64,000 bases of DNA. Origin: Tolypeutes matacus. Its lineage: Eukaryota > Chordata > Mammalia > Cingulata > Chlamyphoridae. The notes beneath the pieces are model-generated. The model was not told where the DNA came from. It did not search any database and saw only the letters and a program-made list of their open reading frames with translations. The stretch lies in contig JAKSZT010054334.1 of assembly GCA_026826555.1 (NCBI GenBank), positions 31,898,698-31,962,697 on the forward strand, written 5' to 3'. This document shows positions 47,201 to 58,662 of the stretch, piece after piece; position 1 is the stretch's first letter, and each line of letters starts with the position of its first letter. The translations under genes were made by a program, and so were the position numbers.

Positions 47201-47479
47201 AGATTTTTTTTTTTTTTTTTACAAACTATCTTTGGCTAATTTCTAAAATGAATTAAAAATTGTCAGATTTTAAAAAGAGATGAGATGGTGTAAGAGATAC
47301 AAGAAAAAAAATCTAGGCTCTGAATTAGTAGAGAAGACCAGGTTATTTTCAAATAACAAAATTAGAAGAAATTCTAGAATGTTCCATATTTGAAACCAAT
47401 GGATAAATACTTAGAAAAATATTTTCATCAATGCTTCCTTCAGTTTTTAGCCACATTAGAAGGCACTATGTTGACATGA

Positions 47480-47635
47480 TTTGAGGAAGATGCCCTGGGA
47501 TTGAATTCTAGTCCAACTCTTTCCAGCCATGTTCCTCCTTCTCCTTGTATTTGTTTTCTCATCTGAAAATAGCACCTTCTTCACAGGTAGTTGTGAAGAT
47601 GACATGATTTAAAACAGATAATTGGCCATCAACAG
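47480..47635 (+). mobile_element. MIR SINE fossil, forward
   Basis: GATTGAATTCTAGTCCAACT, TTTGTTTTCTCATCTGAAAA and AGGTAGTTGTGAAGATGACA follow MIR order. Confidence 0.8.
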
Positions 47636-49925
47636 AGACTTGCTTATATTGTCACCTATAATTATGTTTAATATGTCCCCTATACTTTCAAAATTTTTTA
47701 TAAAATTTGCTGGCATAATCTTTGTTTTGTATCTAGCCAAGTGATAAGGCTCTCCACCTCAGCAGGAAGAGAAAATGAGGTGTGCGGATTTGTGTGTGTT
47801 TATATGTATTAGAAGTAGGGAGTGACAGAAATGGACTCTCAAGAGCACAGAAAACCCCCTTCTCACCATCCCTCTGAACTTCCTCATCCATCACCTGGAT
47901 GCAACAAAACAAGTGGTGGAGTTGTTCAAGTACTCTAAGAAGTAAGTCTCCTTAAGAGGCCCTCAATTCTTTATTATTTTTCTGCAAACAGACCTCAAAA
48001 TAATTGGACTTGAGAGTCTATAGCAGATTTAATCTTATCTTCTGCTCAACTGTTTTGATTTAATGACAAACTCGAGGTTTAAAACTGCAGGCTCAATTCG
48101 TATGTATATATTGATATTATTCAATTTGTTTCAAAAATTTCATTTTCTTTTAGGAAAAGTCTTCTTCATTTCCAGTAATCTGTGTTAAATTACTTGAATC
48201 TTAAAAAAATAAAAAATAAAAATGAGTCATGTATTCATTATATTTTGAATAACTGCTTGTCCCCAGGAAAGAAAATATTCTTTAGTATCTCTGTGTTCAT
48301 AGTGTGTTCCTTGCCAACCTTGTTCATCTATGTTGTATGCAATGGGAACATAGGATAGGTTTTTTCCTTCTTTTACTTATCTTTCCTTAGTTGCACTCAT
48401 TCTTCCCCTTCCTGTTTTTATGATGTCACATTTCTTATTTTTCAATATTAAATTTTATTCTTGATTACTTTGTGGTATTTCTTACTCATGTACATTAGGG
48501 TTGCATAACCTCAGAATGTATTACTGGAATTTACCTACAGAAAGGAATTATCTCTTCATCACCCTTTTTATTAGTGCATAGTTGAGTATTCCACAATAAT
48601 CCCTTTCTGGTCTTCGTTATTACACATGGAGATAATAACAATGATTATTTACTTTTTCACGTTTCTTAACAAGGTGGACAGATAGTTTATGTACTATCTC
48701 TTGTAATAGTGAACAATTTTAGTATATCAGTCAAAACTATATATTTTAATTAAGTGGCAAAAATGCTTTATAGCACCCCTTTCTAATCCTGCTATTTGTG
48801 ATGCATTCACAGTAAATGCATTTGCTTATTTACAAATCCTTACCTATTAACAATCTTTGCCTCATCATATCACTGTTGGCCTTTAACCATGACTATCGGT
48901 CATGTTGCTGATATAGCCAGAGACTACCCAAAAGTTCTTACTTTCATTAGATAATATCTTGGTAATGGAAAATACTTTATCAGCCCTCAAAACCCAGGAT
49001 ATTTAGAATCTACCTCTCTATGCATTATACCCCAAATCAAACAAACCAGAATCTCATTCTCAAGGTGCAGAATCATTCAAAGAAGCAATTTGAAATGATC
49101 CAAATAGTAGCCATCTCTTAATTATCCCCAGTCAGGACACACTAAAAATTTTGAAATTAGTGAACTACAAAAATGATTTCCTAACTTTTGGTTTCACTTG
49201 TATACCCCAATAAATACTTTTAACAGAAATGTTTGTTTACAACAGATCTGTGTGTACCAAGTTGTACTACATTTTATTTTCCTTGCTTCCCTAACACCCT
49301 GTTGTTTTACTGTCCTAGTTCTTTTACATTTATTACAATTGCCTCTGTTTCTCTCTCTCGACTGTAGATATACCATATTCATTGTTGTAACCACAGAGTA
49401 GGAACATAATGGAATTTCAGTAAATATTTGTTTGAAGGAAGGAATGAATAACTAAAGCAGAAACTAATGTCAAAGCTTTTTACGAGTAGATAAGTAGAAG
49501 AAAGAAGGAGAGAAGTTATGATCATGGGCAATTCCCTGCATATTCGGCGTTATTATATAGCTGCTAATCCTTTATTTTAAAATTTTAAAAAGGCACTGCT
49601 ACTTGACTCTTGACAACTTTCAGATGTTCCGCCATTCTTTGTGTTGAGTTTTTCCTGTGCCTTTTTTTTTTTCGGTTTACTGTGTTAATTTTGTCCCTGT
49701 GAAAGAAGTCTTTGAAATAGGAACATTAGTTCATTAAAGAAGAAATATGTCAATATCATTCTAAAAGAAAAAGACTATATTCCATAGTTCCATATCCCAC
49801 AATTTCTATCCCCTTCAAGCCTCTATCATTTGAAGATTTATTCGAATAATACTTAGACCACCAGTTTTTGAGTCTTTCAGCGGTTCAGGAATATTTTTTT
49901 TCCCCTGTTTCCCCTCCAAGTATTT
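47636..49925. other. Unique AT-rich sequence, no gene seen
   Basis: About 2.3 kb with no supported exon or named repeat. Two antisense ORFs at 49194-49401 mirror each other. Confidence 0.4.
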
Positions 49926-50157
49926 TTTCTTAAATAATTTATTGAATTATATCATTCACACATGAACATACATAAACTGTAAGTGTTCAGTAAACATTGT
50001 GAACCTACAAAACAAACATGCATAACATCATACAGGGCTCCCACACATCACCCCACCACAAATACTTTGCATTGTTATGAAACATTTGTTAACAAATTAT
50101 GAAAAAGCATTGTCAAAGTATTACTACTAACTAGAGTCTGTATCTAACTCCCTTATA
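49926..50157 (-). mobile_element. L1 3'-end fragment, reverse
   Basis: AATAATTTATTGAATTATAT, ACAAAACAAACATGCATAAC, GCTCCCACACATCACCCCAC and GAAACATTTGTTAACAAATT resemble the reversed 3' UTR of a xenarthran L1. Confidence 0.6.
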
Positions 50158-50552
50158 CTTTTTTTTTAAGGATTTATTTATTTTTATCCATTTTTATACA
50201 CACCAAGCCCCCCCACCCACCCCTGTTTTTTGCTCTTCCTGTGTCTATTCGCTGGGCAACTCTCTGTGTCCGTTTCCTGCCCTCTCTTCTCATCCTCCTC
50301 TTGTTTTCGCTGGGATTCGATCCTCGGAACATCCGATGTGAGAGAAAGGCATCCTACCGCCTGCGCCACCTTAGTTCCTGGTTTCTCGGTGTGTCTCGTC
50401 TTGACTCTCCCTTGTGTTACTCTCCTGTTATGTCATCATCTTGCCGCATGACTCGCATGGTCCGATGGCGCACCCGTGCACGGAGCCTGGGGGGCTCACC
50501 CGCTTGCGGGGCCTGATGGTGCACCCGCGCACAGGGCCTAGTGGCCCGCGCG
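50158..50552 (-). mobile_element. DAS-type SINE with unusual GC-rich 5' block
   Basis: Flanked by CCTTATA (50151-50157 and 50553-50559). The minus strand starts with about 110 bp of GC-rich sequence (50450-50552) that repeats a GCGGGTGCACCATCAGGCC-like unit about three times. Then comes a CAAGATGATGACATAACAGG stretch, then a tRNA-like unit (about 50300-50390) with B-box-like GGATCGAATCCC, then a purine-rich tail region ending in ACAGGGGTGGGTGGGGGGG and A-rich sequence. The head differs from other DAS copies here. Antisense and sense chance ORFs of 73-91 codons are not genes. Confidence 0.75.
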
Positions 50553-50572
50553 CCTTATATATATATATATAT

Positions 50573-50676
50573 ATTTATTTATTTATTTATTTTTACTGGG
50601 AGGTTCTGAGGATCAAACCCAGGTACCTCCATATGGGAGACAGACGCCCAACCATTTAAGCCACATCCGTCCCCCT
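50573..50676 (-). mobile_element. DAS-type SINE unit next to (TA)n
   Basis: Reversed unit with GAGGATCAAACCCAGGTACC B-box region, CATATGGGAGACAGACGCCC and CCACATCCGTCCCC end. A (TA)n run (about 50556-50572) and a TTTA repeat lie on its tail side. Confidence 0.85.
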
Positions 50677-51029
50677 GCTATATCTCTTAAGGTTGACCAA
50701 AGATACCCAGAGTTACAGTCTTTTCCCATACAGGATGGTCATATAATAAATCAGGCTTAGTTTATCACTAGCATTCTAAAAACCAGACCTAGGGAGAAAA
50801 ACCAGGTCCTGGGACACATGCATGGTTTCAAATATAGTGAATGTTTAGCCTACCCTGATTATCACTAAATCAGGACAGCGAGAATATTTGCATTATATTT
50901 TTAATATATATTATTATCCTTAATCTTCACAGCAACCAGGAGACAGACAGACATGGAGAAAAGTTGAGTAATCTCAAAGAAAGTGCAGCAAAATCTCTAT
51001 TAGAAAATATGCTTAATTAGGAGGAAGTG
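50677..51029. other. Unique sequence
   Basis: Nothing named with confidence. Confidence 0.35.
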
Positions 51030-51185
51030 GATCCATGCTCTGGTTCCCATTCTGCCACTAACTACCTTGGGGAATTAACTGAAGTAAGTTCATTCCTCTG
51101 GGATTTCATTTCTTCATCTATAAAGTGAAGGACTTAGACTGCAAGATCTAGCTTTAAAATTCTGTGCATATTGCAGTAAAGAGAA
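51030..51185 (+). mobile_element. MIR SINE fossil, forward
   Basis: GCTCTGGTTCCCATTCTGCC, ACTAACTACCTTGGGGAA and TTTCATTTCTTCATCTATAA follow MIR order. Confidence 0.8.
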
Positions 51186-52094
51186 TGCATTCCAGTCAGT
51201 CATTTCAAAACCAGAATTCTTCTTAGCAGTGATAAGAATAACACAGGCGGCTTAAGGCATCATTCCAGAGGATGAGCTATCCCCCTTGCTGCCCCTCAAA
51301 ATGGCACTTCCCCTTTGCCCACCCTCCACACCCAAGACAAGAGCATTGTGTGACCCGGTCACATTTTACTTTGTAAAGAATCTCTTGCTGCCTCCCTGCC
51401 CTTTTCTTAGGGTCTCCTAGTGAGTTTTAATGGCCAATACTTGACTTCCAGATAAGACACTGGAAAGGCATTGCCATGGGACCAAGCTACAAAATGTAAA
51501 ACTGGAGAAGGGTGATATAAATGTACAACAGCACTGGAAAGTAGGAAGAGTACAATCTAATACCAGAAACTTTGACACAGTTGTGACTGGCTTAAGGGAG
51601 TCTTTGCTGGCTGATTAACATGCCTGAAAGCTAATAGAGGGGACCCTGCAGAATATTCCTGAATCTTCTGAACCAGTGGGATGAGGGCGCCCACCAGGCA
51701 GGTACAGACAATATAAGGAGTAGGACCTCCTCTTTGCAGTGAAGGTCAGACACACGGAGAGTGGGGAAGGGCTTCTTCCAGAGAGGAGTACTACCTAGAG
51801 CCACTAGCACACTTAGAATATTTGAAACTTGGGCAGAGCACTTTTTAAATCCCCCCCCCCAAATGACAAAATCATTTGCAGTAATAAACTTGCCTGCACC
51901 CAGGGCTGACCACTCCCACTGCCCCACCCACCACAGCCCTCTTGAAATGCAGCCCAGCCTCACGGTAAGCAAACACACATTCTCTAGGTTAAGGAAGGGG
52001 ACAGCTGAGAACTCAGTAAAAGTAACCCTTTCTTATCAAGTTTGCCACAAGAAACAGAAAACGATTTTTCAACTACCTTGCGTTTAACAAAATT
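51186..52094. other. Unique sequence, no gene confirmed
   Basis: Two long antisense-overlapping ORFs (51631-51978 on - and 51761-52087 on +) have no recognised domain. A run of ten C lies at 51850-51859. Confidence 0.4.
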
Positions 52095-53580
52095 TTTAAA
52101 AGGCTACTTCAGCTATATTATGATATAGAAAATGATAACCATAAAGATGAGAGAACTCAAGGACCACTCCATGGAATAGAATGCAGAACCCAGGGCCTGA
52201 CTCTATAAGAGATAAGAATTTAGTATATGATAAAAACGATGCTTCAAATTGTTGGGAGAAGGAAGGCTAAGCGATACATTCTGGGGCAACTGGATAAGTT
52301 TATGTATAAGAAGTAAATTTGATCCTTTCCTTATTCCACACAACAAAATAAGTTCTAGGTAGTCTAAAGAGTTAAGTGTGTAAAAATAACATTACAAAAG
52401 CACAAAACTAGAAGAAAACATAGGTGAATTTTTACCTACTGTTAAGTTAGGAGAGCAATTTTGAGGCATAAAAGCAAAGGTAGAAACCATAAAGGAAAGG
52501 GCTAACATAGTTAATGACATTAAAATTAAGTTTCTAGGGGAGCAAATATGGCTCGAGCAGTTGGGTGCCTGCCTCCCACACGGGGCGGGGTGTCCCAGGT
52601 TCAGTTTCCAGTGCCTCCTAAATAAGAAGAGTAGAAGCAATGAGCAGAGACAGTGAGCAGAGACAGTGAACAGACACAGCGAGCAGACACAACCAGCAGG
52701 GAGCGGATGTGGCTCAAGCAGCTGGGCCTCCGCCTCCCACAAGGGAGGTCCCAGTTTCAGTTCCCAGTGCCTCCTAAAGAAGATGAGCAGACACAATGAG
52801 CAGAGACAATGAGCAGAGACAATGAGCAGACAGATGAGTAAGACATCTCGGTGGGGATGGGGGGTGGGGGATTGTTTCTGTACTTTAAAACAAAGCATAA
52901 ACAAAATCAAAAAACAAATAATTCTGGGAAAGTTGCACTGTGTCGTATATGACAGATACAGACCTTTCCCAAATCAGTAAGATAATAATAATGCAGAATG
53001 AAAAATGGTTAAAGAGCATGAAAAGGAAATTCATGAAAACAGAAATGTGAATGTCCAGAAAAGTTCAATATCATTTTAAAAAGGTAAATAAAAAACAAGC
53101 AAATAAATGAGAAAATTCTACTCCTCAATTTGGAATTTGTGTTACTATGCATCCAATGTTGACAAGGGATAAAAATAAATAAATACTATTTGAAACAGTG
53201 CAACATATAAATTGCCTTTTTGGGGTGGGGATTATATCTGCAGTATTAATCAAAAGCTTTAAAAATTTAACCTGTTAGTCCACTTGAAAAGAAATAATTA
53301 GAGGTGCATCTAAGATTTATGAACAAAAATCCTCCTTGCCCTGTTATTTTTAATATGAATATAGAAATAATCTAAATAACCTACAAGAGAGGGGTAGTGA
53401 AATGATACCATATCTGGTAACAAAACACTATGCAGTAATTTTTAAAAAATCATCGTCCATCGAAACCTATTACTATGTTTCAAAATGTTCAAATATAACT
53501 TGAAGTGAAAAAGGCAGGATACAAACCTGTTTTTACAACATGATTTCAATTTTTAATAAACAAGATGATTCAATTTTTAA
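52095..53580 (+). mobile_element. L1M fragment (ORF2 3' part), split by a dimeric SINE
   Basis: Before the SINE: CTAGAAGAAAACATAGGTGA and ACTAACATAG/TTAATGACATTAAAAT-type text. After it: AAGCATAAACAAAATC, AAAAATGGTTAAAGAGCATG and GTTCAATATCATTTTAAAA, continuing to the Cys-rich and C-terminal region and ending near 53580. The order matches ancient L1 ORF2. Frames are broken. Confidence 0.78.
52536..52873 (+). mobile_element. Dimeric DAS-type SINE
   Basis: Unit 1 (52536-52690) has GGGGAGCAAATATGGCTCGA and unit 2 (52692-52873) has GGGAGCGGATGTGGCTCAAG. Each is followed by repeated (A)GTGAGCAGAGACA or AATGAGCAGAGACA motifs. GTTTCT at 52530-52535 and 52874-52879 bounds the pair within the L1M, consistent with one insertion. 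It ends in a G-rich stretch rather than poly(A). Confidence 0.88.
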
Positions 53581-54514
53581 GTGTTAGTTATTTTAGGTTG
53601 TAAGATTATGTTTTGTTTTGTTTTTCCCGCTCTTCAACAATTCTCTTTATTTTATACATAATTCTACAGTGCCCATATAGCACTTTATAAGCCAAGACAA
53701 TCAGGTAATTAGAAGGAATACCAAGGTCAAAACTTGGGTTAACTCAGCTGCCTCAGGCTGCCTTCCCCTTCCCACAGCCACATGTACTTCTTTACTAAAC
53801 TCTACCCCTTTACAGATTAGAAGGGGAGGTAGCTTCCCCCAGTTCCCAAGCCAAGTGCACTAAAAGCGTGGCTCTCTCTGGGTGGATACTTTGTATGTTT
53901 CTCCAAAGACTGAAACCACACTGGAGGGAAATTATTATGTTGTTCAGGGGCCAATGACTTTATGATCTTTTTGCTTTGGCAAATGTAAAGCACGTATCCC
54001 GTCCTGGCCCAAGATCAAGAAGCTAAAACCCTCTGCAAAATAACATTAAGACCGTCTTCACTGAACCAAGTTGTATATCTGTGGATATTTTTCACTGAGA
54101 GAAACGCATTTTCTCTTTGGAAGTTCAGGACAGGCTCCTGATAGGGAAGTAACCGTTGGCTGGGAGACACTTTGAGAAGAGGAAGTTTCCTGGTTCAGAC
54201 CACAAGCTGGGGAGTCAGGGTGACACCTGTTGGAAGAGCTTGGGTTGTGGACTGAACATGGCTATTTATAGTTTCCAGTTTTATTTTCTCTGCTTTGCAA
54301 ACCTCTTCTCTTTTCCTCAAGCCTTCAGAAAAGTCTTCTTAAGAATTATAGACTCACGTAACAATCACCATAGGGAATCTGAAGCTAGGGAATGTAATTT
54401 GCAGGGGAGAAATGGGAGAGGACTTGTAGCCCTCCAGTCTCAAGACAAGTGGTGACAGTCACAACGGCCGTGCAGTGAGATCTAAACACCACTGACTAGT
54501 GGAAGTCGCAGCTG
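53581..54514. other. Unique sequence, no gene confirmed
   Basis: ORF 54156-54455 shows no domain. No repeat was named. Confidence 0.4.
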
Positions 54515-54519
54515 AACAC

Positions 54520-55197
54520 TATCAGTCCTCCAAAGACGTGCTGATGCAAAGTACCAGAAATCTGTTGGCTTTTATAAAGGGTATTTATTTGGGGTAAAAA
54601 AAATTACAGTTACAAGGCCCTAAAGAGTCCAATTCAAGGTTGCTCTCTCACCAAAGTCAGTTGCCATATGTTGAAGCAAGATGGTTGCCAATCTCTGCCT
54701 GGTCTCAGCCTTCCCCCCTGGGCTTCCTCTTCCTCTTGAGGCTTCATCCTTAAGTGAAGTCCTCTCTCTTCTGGCATAGGACTTGTCTCTCAGGGCTTCC
54801 TTTATCAGTCTTGACTTTCTTCCTAATCTCAGCCGTAAGCTATCAGGCAAAATGGCTCATCTCTCTGCAGGGCTTCCTTCAGCTGTTTGAGCCTTCTTCT
54901 TTTTGTCAAAATGGCCAGATCAAAAATGACTGAGCTTCTCTCTTCCCATGTGTCTTCTTGTGTGAGTGTCCATTTATATCAGACCCAGCAAGAGGGCAGG
55001 GACTCAACCTGAGTCAAACCCACTGATGTAATCAAATAATAAAAAAAAAAAAACAGCTCAATCTTAACAGGTAATCTAATCAAAGACACCTCAGCTGAAT
55101 TTAATGCAATCAAAGGGTATCATATTCAGAGGACTAGATTAGTTTACAAACATAATCTTTCTTTTGGGGGCTCATAAAATAATCTCAAACTGCCACA
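54520..55197 (-). mobile_element. Solo LTR of a xenarthran LTR family, reverse
   Basis: A 678-bp element ends CTGCCACA, so the minus strand begins TGTGGCAG. Flanks AACAC (54515-54519) and GACAC (55198-55202) form a 5-bp duplication with one mismatch. Minus-strand AATAAA (TTTATT at 54584-54589) lies 64 bp from the 3' end. The layout matches the copy at 57990 in length and order. A 5-bp duplication points to an ERVL/MaLR-type (class III) origin. No retroviral genes are attached. Confidence 0.78.
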
Positions 55198-55265
55198 GAC
55201 ACAAGGACAGAATGGGGAACATATGTTTCCTGGGGATACTCAGAAAACACCTGGGGAATAAAGCT

Positions 55266-55508
55266 GGTATCATAGGTTGAATAATTGCCCCCAAAAGATA
55301 TGTCCATGTCCTAACCACTGAACCCTGTGAATTTGACCTTACAGTGTTTGGAAAACAGGGTCTTTGCAGATATGATTAAGTTAGGGACCTTAAGATCATC
55401 TTGGATTATCAGGTGGGACGAAAATCCAGTGGCAACTGTACTTATAAGAGGCACATACAGAGAGAAGAGGAGAAGGCTATGTGACCATGGAGGCAGAGAT
55501 GGAAAGTA
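55266..55508 (+). mobile_element. MLT1 LTR fragment, forward, 3' truncated
   Basis: GGTTGAATAATTGCCCCCAA, AAAAGATATGTCCATGTCCT, GTCTTTGCAGATATGATTAA, TCTTGGATTATCAGGTGGG and ACTTATAAGAGGCACA follow MLT1 order from its 5' part. The typical 3' third is missing. Confidence 0.85.
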
Positions 55509-55613
55509 AACCACCCTAAACCAAGCCACCACATTCCCCAATCACAACTCTAGTCAAATTCATCATAATCTCTGGCATAGAATCCCTACATCTCCTTTGA
55601 TTTTCTCTCTTTT

Positions 55614-55961
55614 TTAAAAAAAGATTTATTTTTATTTATTTATTCCACCACCACCACCCCTGTTGTTTTTTGTGCTCACTGTCTTGTTCTCTGTATCTGC
55701 TGTCTTCTCTTCTTGTCTTCTCTTTGGGAGGCACCAGGAACCGATCCTGGGACCTCTGATGTGGGAGAAGGCACTCAATTGCTTGAGCCACCTCAGCTCC
55801 CTGGTTTGTTTTGTCTCTCATTGTCTCTCATCTTTGTCTCTTTTTGTTGCGCCAGCTCGCCGTGTGAGCCAGTTCGCTTTCACCAGGAAACCCAGGAAAT
55901 GAACCCAGGACCTCCCATATGGCAGATGGGAGCCTAGTCGCTTGAGCCACTTCCGCTTCCC
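55614..55961 (-). mobile_element. Dimeric DAS-type SINE, reverse
   Basis: The minus strand begins GGGAAGCGGAAGTGGCTCAA, then CCTGGTGAAAGCGAACTGGC, then a second unit GGGAGCTGAGGTGGCTCAAG with B box GGATCGGTTCC and GAAGACAAGAAGAGAAGACA repeats, ending in an AATAAATAAA tail. TTGATTTTCTCTCTTTT (55597-55613) and TTGATTCTCTTTT (55962-55974) flank it. Confidence 0.9.
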
Positions 55962-55999
55962 TTGATTCTCTTTTAATCAATTTTCCTACCACCAGTTAA

Positions 56000-56435
56000 A
56001 TTTATTAAAAATGTAAATTTAACATTATAACTGCCTGTTTAAAATTCTTCAATAGAATCAAATTTGTCAGCCTGACCTTGAAGACTCTGTGACCTGGTAC
56101 TGCTGTATCTGGAATGTCATCTCTGACTCTATCTGGGAATTCTCCCCCAACCCCTTAACCTAATTCCTAATTTTGCTTTAGGCTTTAAATTTAATATCAC
56201 TTTCTCAGCAAAACCTTCACTGATCCTAAAATCCAAATCACCTGTTATAATTTCTCCTCCCATTATTTAATTTTCTTGAATTTCAGCTTTACTTTCTAAT
56301 TGTATATTAATTTTATAATTTATTTATATAATAAATGAAGACATGAAGGGCCTTTGTAATGGGTTCTGCTGTATCTCCAGGTTCTACCACAATTTCTGGT
56401 ACATTGTGGGTGCTCAATAAATACTTGTATAGTGT
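56000..56435 (+). mobile_element. L2 LINE 3' end, forward
   Basis: GAATGTCATCTCTGACTC, CACTTTCTCAGCAAAACCTTC, GGGTTCTGCTGTATCTCCAG and GTGGGTGCTCAATAAATACT follow the L2 3' UTR order to its terminus. The upstream part (CTGTTTAAAATTCTTCAATA) fits the end of L2 ORF2. Confidence 0.85.
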
Positions 56436-57984
56436 CTTTCCTTGAATTCGTGGTTTAAGGGCAACTTTAAATATAATCAATTATATATTTTCAAATCCAA
56501 GATTTTTTTAAGTGGAAGGAGATATAGCTACATACCTAAAAAAGACAAACAGAGCAGATCTAGAATTTTTCAACTTCTCAGAAGCTAACCTGGCAATGCT
56601 TGATGAAATAAAAATGTCTGGGAATCTATTTTGATAATATGCTCCATTGAAGAGCATCAAAGATAATTTTACTTTTCCACCTTTAATCCTCACTTGGGCA
56701 TGGTTCTTCAGTTTAAAGTAAGCACCAATCTCTCTCTTAAATTTATTTCCCCCCTCAAAGAAAATATACTCTCTGGCCCTGGCTCTTAACTCTCACTAGG
56801 TATATAACTTCAAGCCCCAGTTTTCTCATCTCACAAATAGGAATAACACCTACTTCCTTACTGACAGAGCAGTTTTGAAGATCAAGTGATCAATTACTTT
56901 GAAAATGTCAAAAATATTATCTCATATTACAAAGCACAACGTTAAGCACAGAGCTGTTCAATAAATACTTCCTGTCAATTTGCATACCCAAAGTTGCCTT
57001 TCCGCCTAGTTTATCCAATGGCGTTTTACTGGTGTTTGTGCTTGTACACAGTTAAGTATCAGTAAGTTTCCCACTAAGATAATCAGGTAGGTATCTTGTA
57101 ATAAAGAAAAAAAGAAAAAGAAAACAACCCCAGTTTGATTAATAAAATAGAAGCATTATATTTGTGAAGGTACAAATAAATTACCAACTCTGGTTTTATG
57201 TATTTTTTCCCTAAAGCTTGTGCAAGTTCCTTTATATACAATCTTAGTTTTCAGTTTTGAATTTTACAATTTTATTAGTAATATGGAAAGATTTTAAACT
57301 ATCATTACATTGAATCTTTGCCCTAAATCTCCTTGTTTCTTTGGCTGTAAAGACATAAATTGGCATTGCCTATTCCTACTGAACTTTGAAGTATAAAATT
57401 CTTTTTGCTTAGTTAACCTAAATCAACCATGTAATGTGGTCCCTGTAGGTAATAATTTTACCTGAAATATGCACCTGAGTGGAAGAAAGGAAACATCTCA
57501 ATTCCAGATTCTTTTCATTTAGTTTTATGTTAACGGATTTATGTATTCCTTGGATCTCCTATAATTCAACAAGAATAAACCACTCCACCTCCCAGGATAT
57601 TTGCAAATTACCTAGTCTCCTCGACATGTTTTTTTGATTTTTAATAAATTAGTCTGAAGCACAAGTTTCTTGCCATTGCTTGTTACTAAATTATACTAAT
57701 AAATGAATTATTAAATCAACTAAGAAAGAACAGGATTAATTTTTACTAAACAATACTCTAAATGCTGCCAAGTGGTCTATATAAGCAGTTTCACTTTGGC
57801 AACTATGTCAAAAACATTCTTTCCCTCAAAATATTACTACTTGTTATAATAATAAATTTTTCATATCATTATCGATAACCTAGAAAATTAATATTGATAA
57901 AGGCATTTAATGCTTACTGGGAAAACAGTTTTCCATTGAGCCATAAAAAAATAAAAAAATTAAAAAAAACCCACAAAACTGTAG
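56436..57984. other. AT-rich unique sequence with one MIR
   Basis: A forward MIR lies at about 56795-56990. The rest shows no gene or named repeat. Confidence 0.4.
56795..56990 (+). mobile_element. MIR SINE fossil, forward
   Basis: CCCCAGTTTTCTCATCTCAC, AATAACACCTACTTCC, TTTTGAAGATCAAGTGATC and AGCACAGAGCTGTTCAATAA follow the forward MIR order. Confidence 0.85.
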
Positions 57985-57989
57985 GTCAG

Positions 57990-58662
57990 TGTTTTAGTTT
58001 ACTAAAGGCTGGCAATGCAAAAAATACCAGACATGGGTCAGCTTTTATAACAGGAATTTATTAGGGTAAGATCTTACAGTTCTGAGGCTGTGAAAATGTC
58101 CAAATCAAAGCATCATCAGAAATGATGTCTCACCCAAAATAGGCAAATCCTGGACTCCTGCCACGTGGCAAGGCAAAATGGCAGCCAGTCTCTACCTTCT
58201 CCTCCAACCTTACTTACTCCCCAAGCTCAGATGTGGGCAATCATGCATGTGGCTTGTCTCACCCCAGGTGTATCCCCTCAGCTTCTGGCTGCTTTGCTGA
58301 TTCCTGCTTCCAGCCTCTCTCTCAGCCTCTGGGGGTTTCTCTATCTTTCTGTGGCTGTAGGTGGTCCTGGAGTCCTCTCTTACATGGCAGGGTAAAAATG
58401 GAAGCTCTTTCTCTCTTTCTGTGTCTCCTCTGTTTATGTAAGACTCCAGCAAGAGGGCTGGGACCCACCCTGGGTCATGCCTCACTGAAGTAGACCAATC
58501 AAAGGCCCCAAACTAATGTGATCTAATCAAAAGTGATCTGATCAAAAAGTCCCTGAAGTGAACCTAACCAAAATGTCCCAGATAAGTAGGTTTACATGCA
58601 TAGGAATGGATTAGCTCAAGGACATAATTTTCTGGGGTCCACAAAAGACTCAAACCAGGACA
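57990..58662 (-). mobile_element. Solo LTR, class III-like, reverse, with perfect 5-bp TSD
   Basis: A 673-bp element begins TGTTTTAGTTTACTAAAGG and ends AAACCAGGACA (TG...CA on the minus strand). It is flanked by GTCAG at 57985-57989 and 58663-58667. Minus-strand AATAAA (TTTATT at 58057-58062) is 67 bp from the 3' end. A 5-bp duplication is typical of ERVL/MaLR elements. No internal retroviral region adjoins it. ORFs within (58165-58493) are chance reading of LTR sequence. Confidence 0.9.

Noticed and set aside
51631..52087. 115- and 108-codon ORFs antisense to each other
   Set aside because: Overlapping chance frames in moderately GC-rich DNA; neither resembles a known protein.
52392..52910. 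172-codon minus-strand ORF
   Set aside because: Runs through the antisense of the dimeric DAS SINE into L1M; the repeated CLCSLCLF-like words come from the SINE's tandem GAGCAGACA motifs.
58165..58493. Protein-coding gene in GC-richer stretch
   Set aside because: Overlapping frames lie wholly inside the solo LTR at 57990-58662.
54520..58662. A single provirus with two LTRs
   Set aside because: The flanking duplications differ and the 2.8 kb between holds MLT1, a DAS dimer, L2 and MIR rather than retroviral genes.
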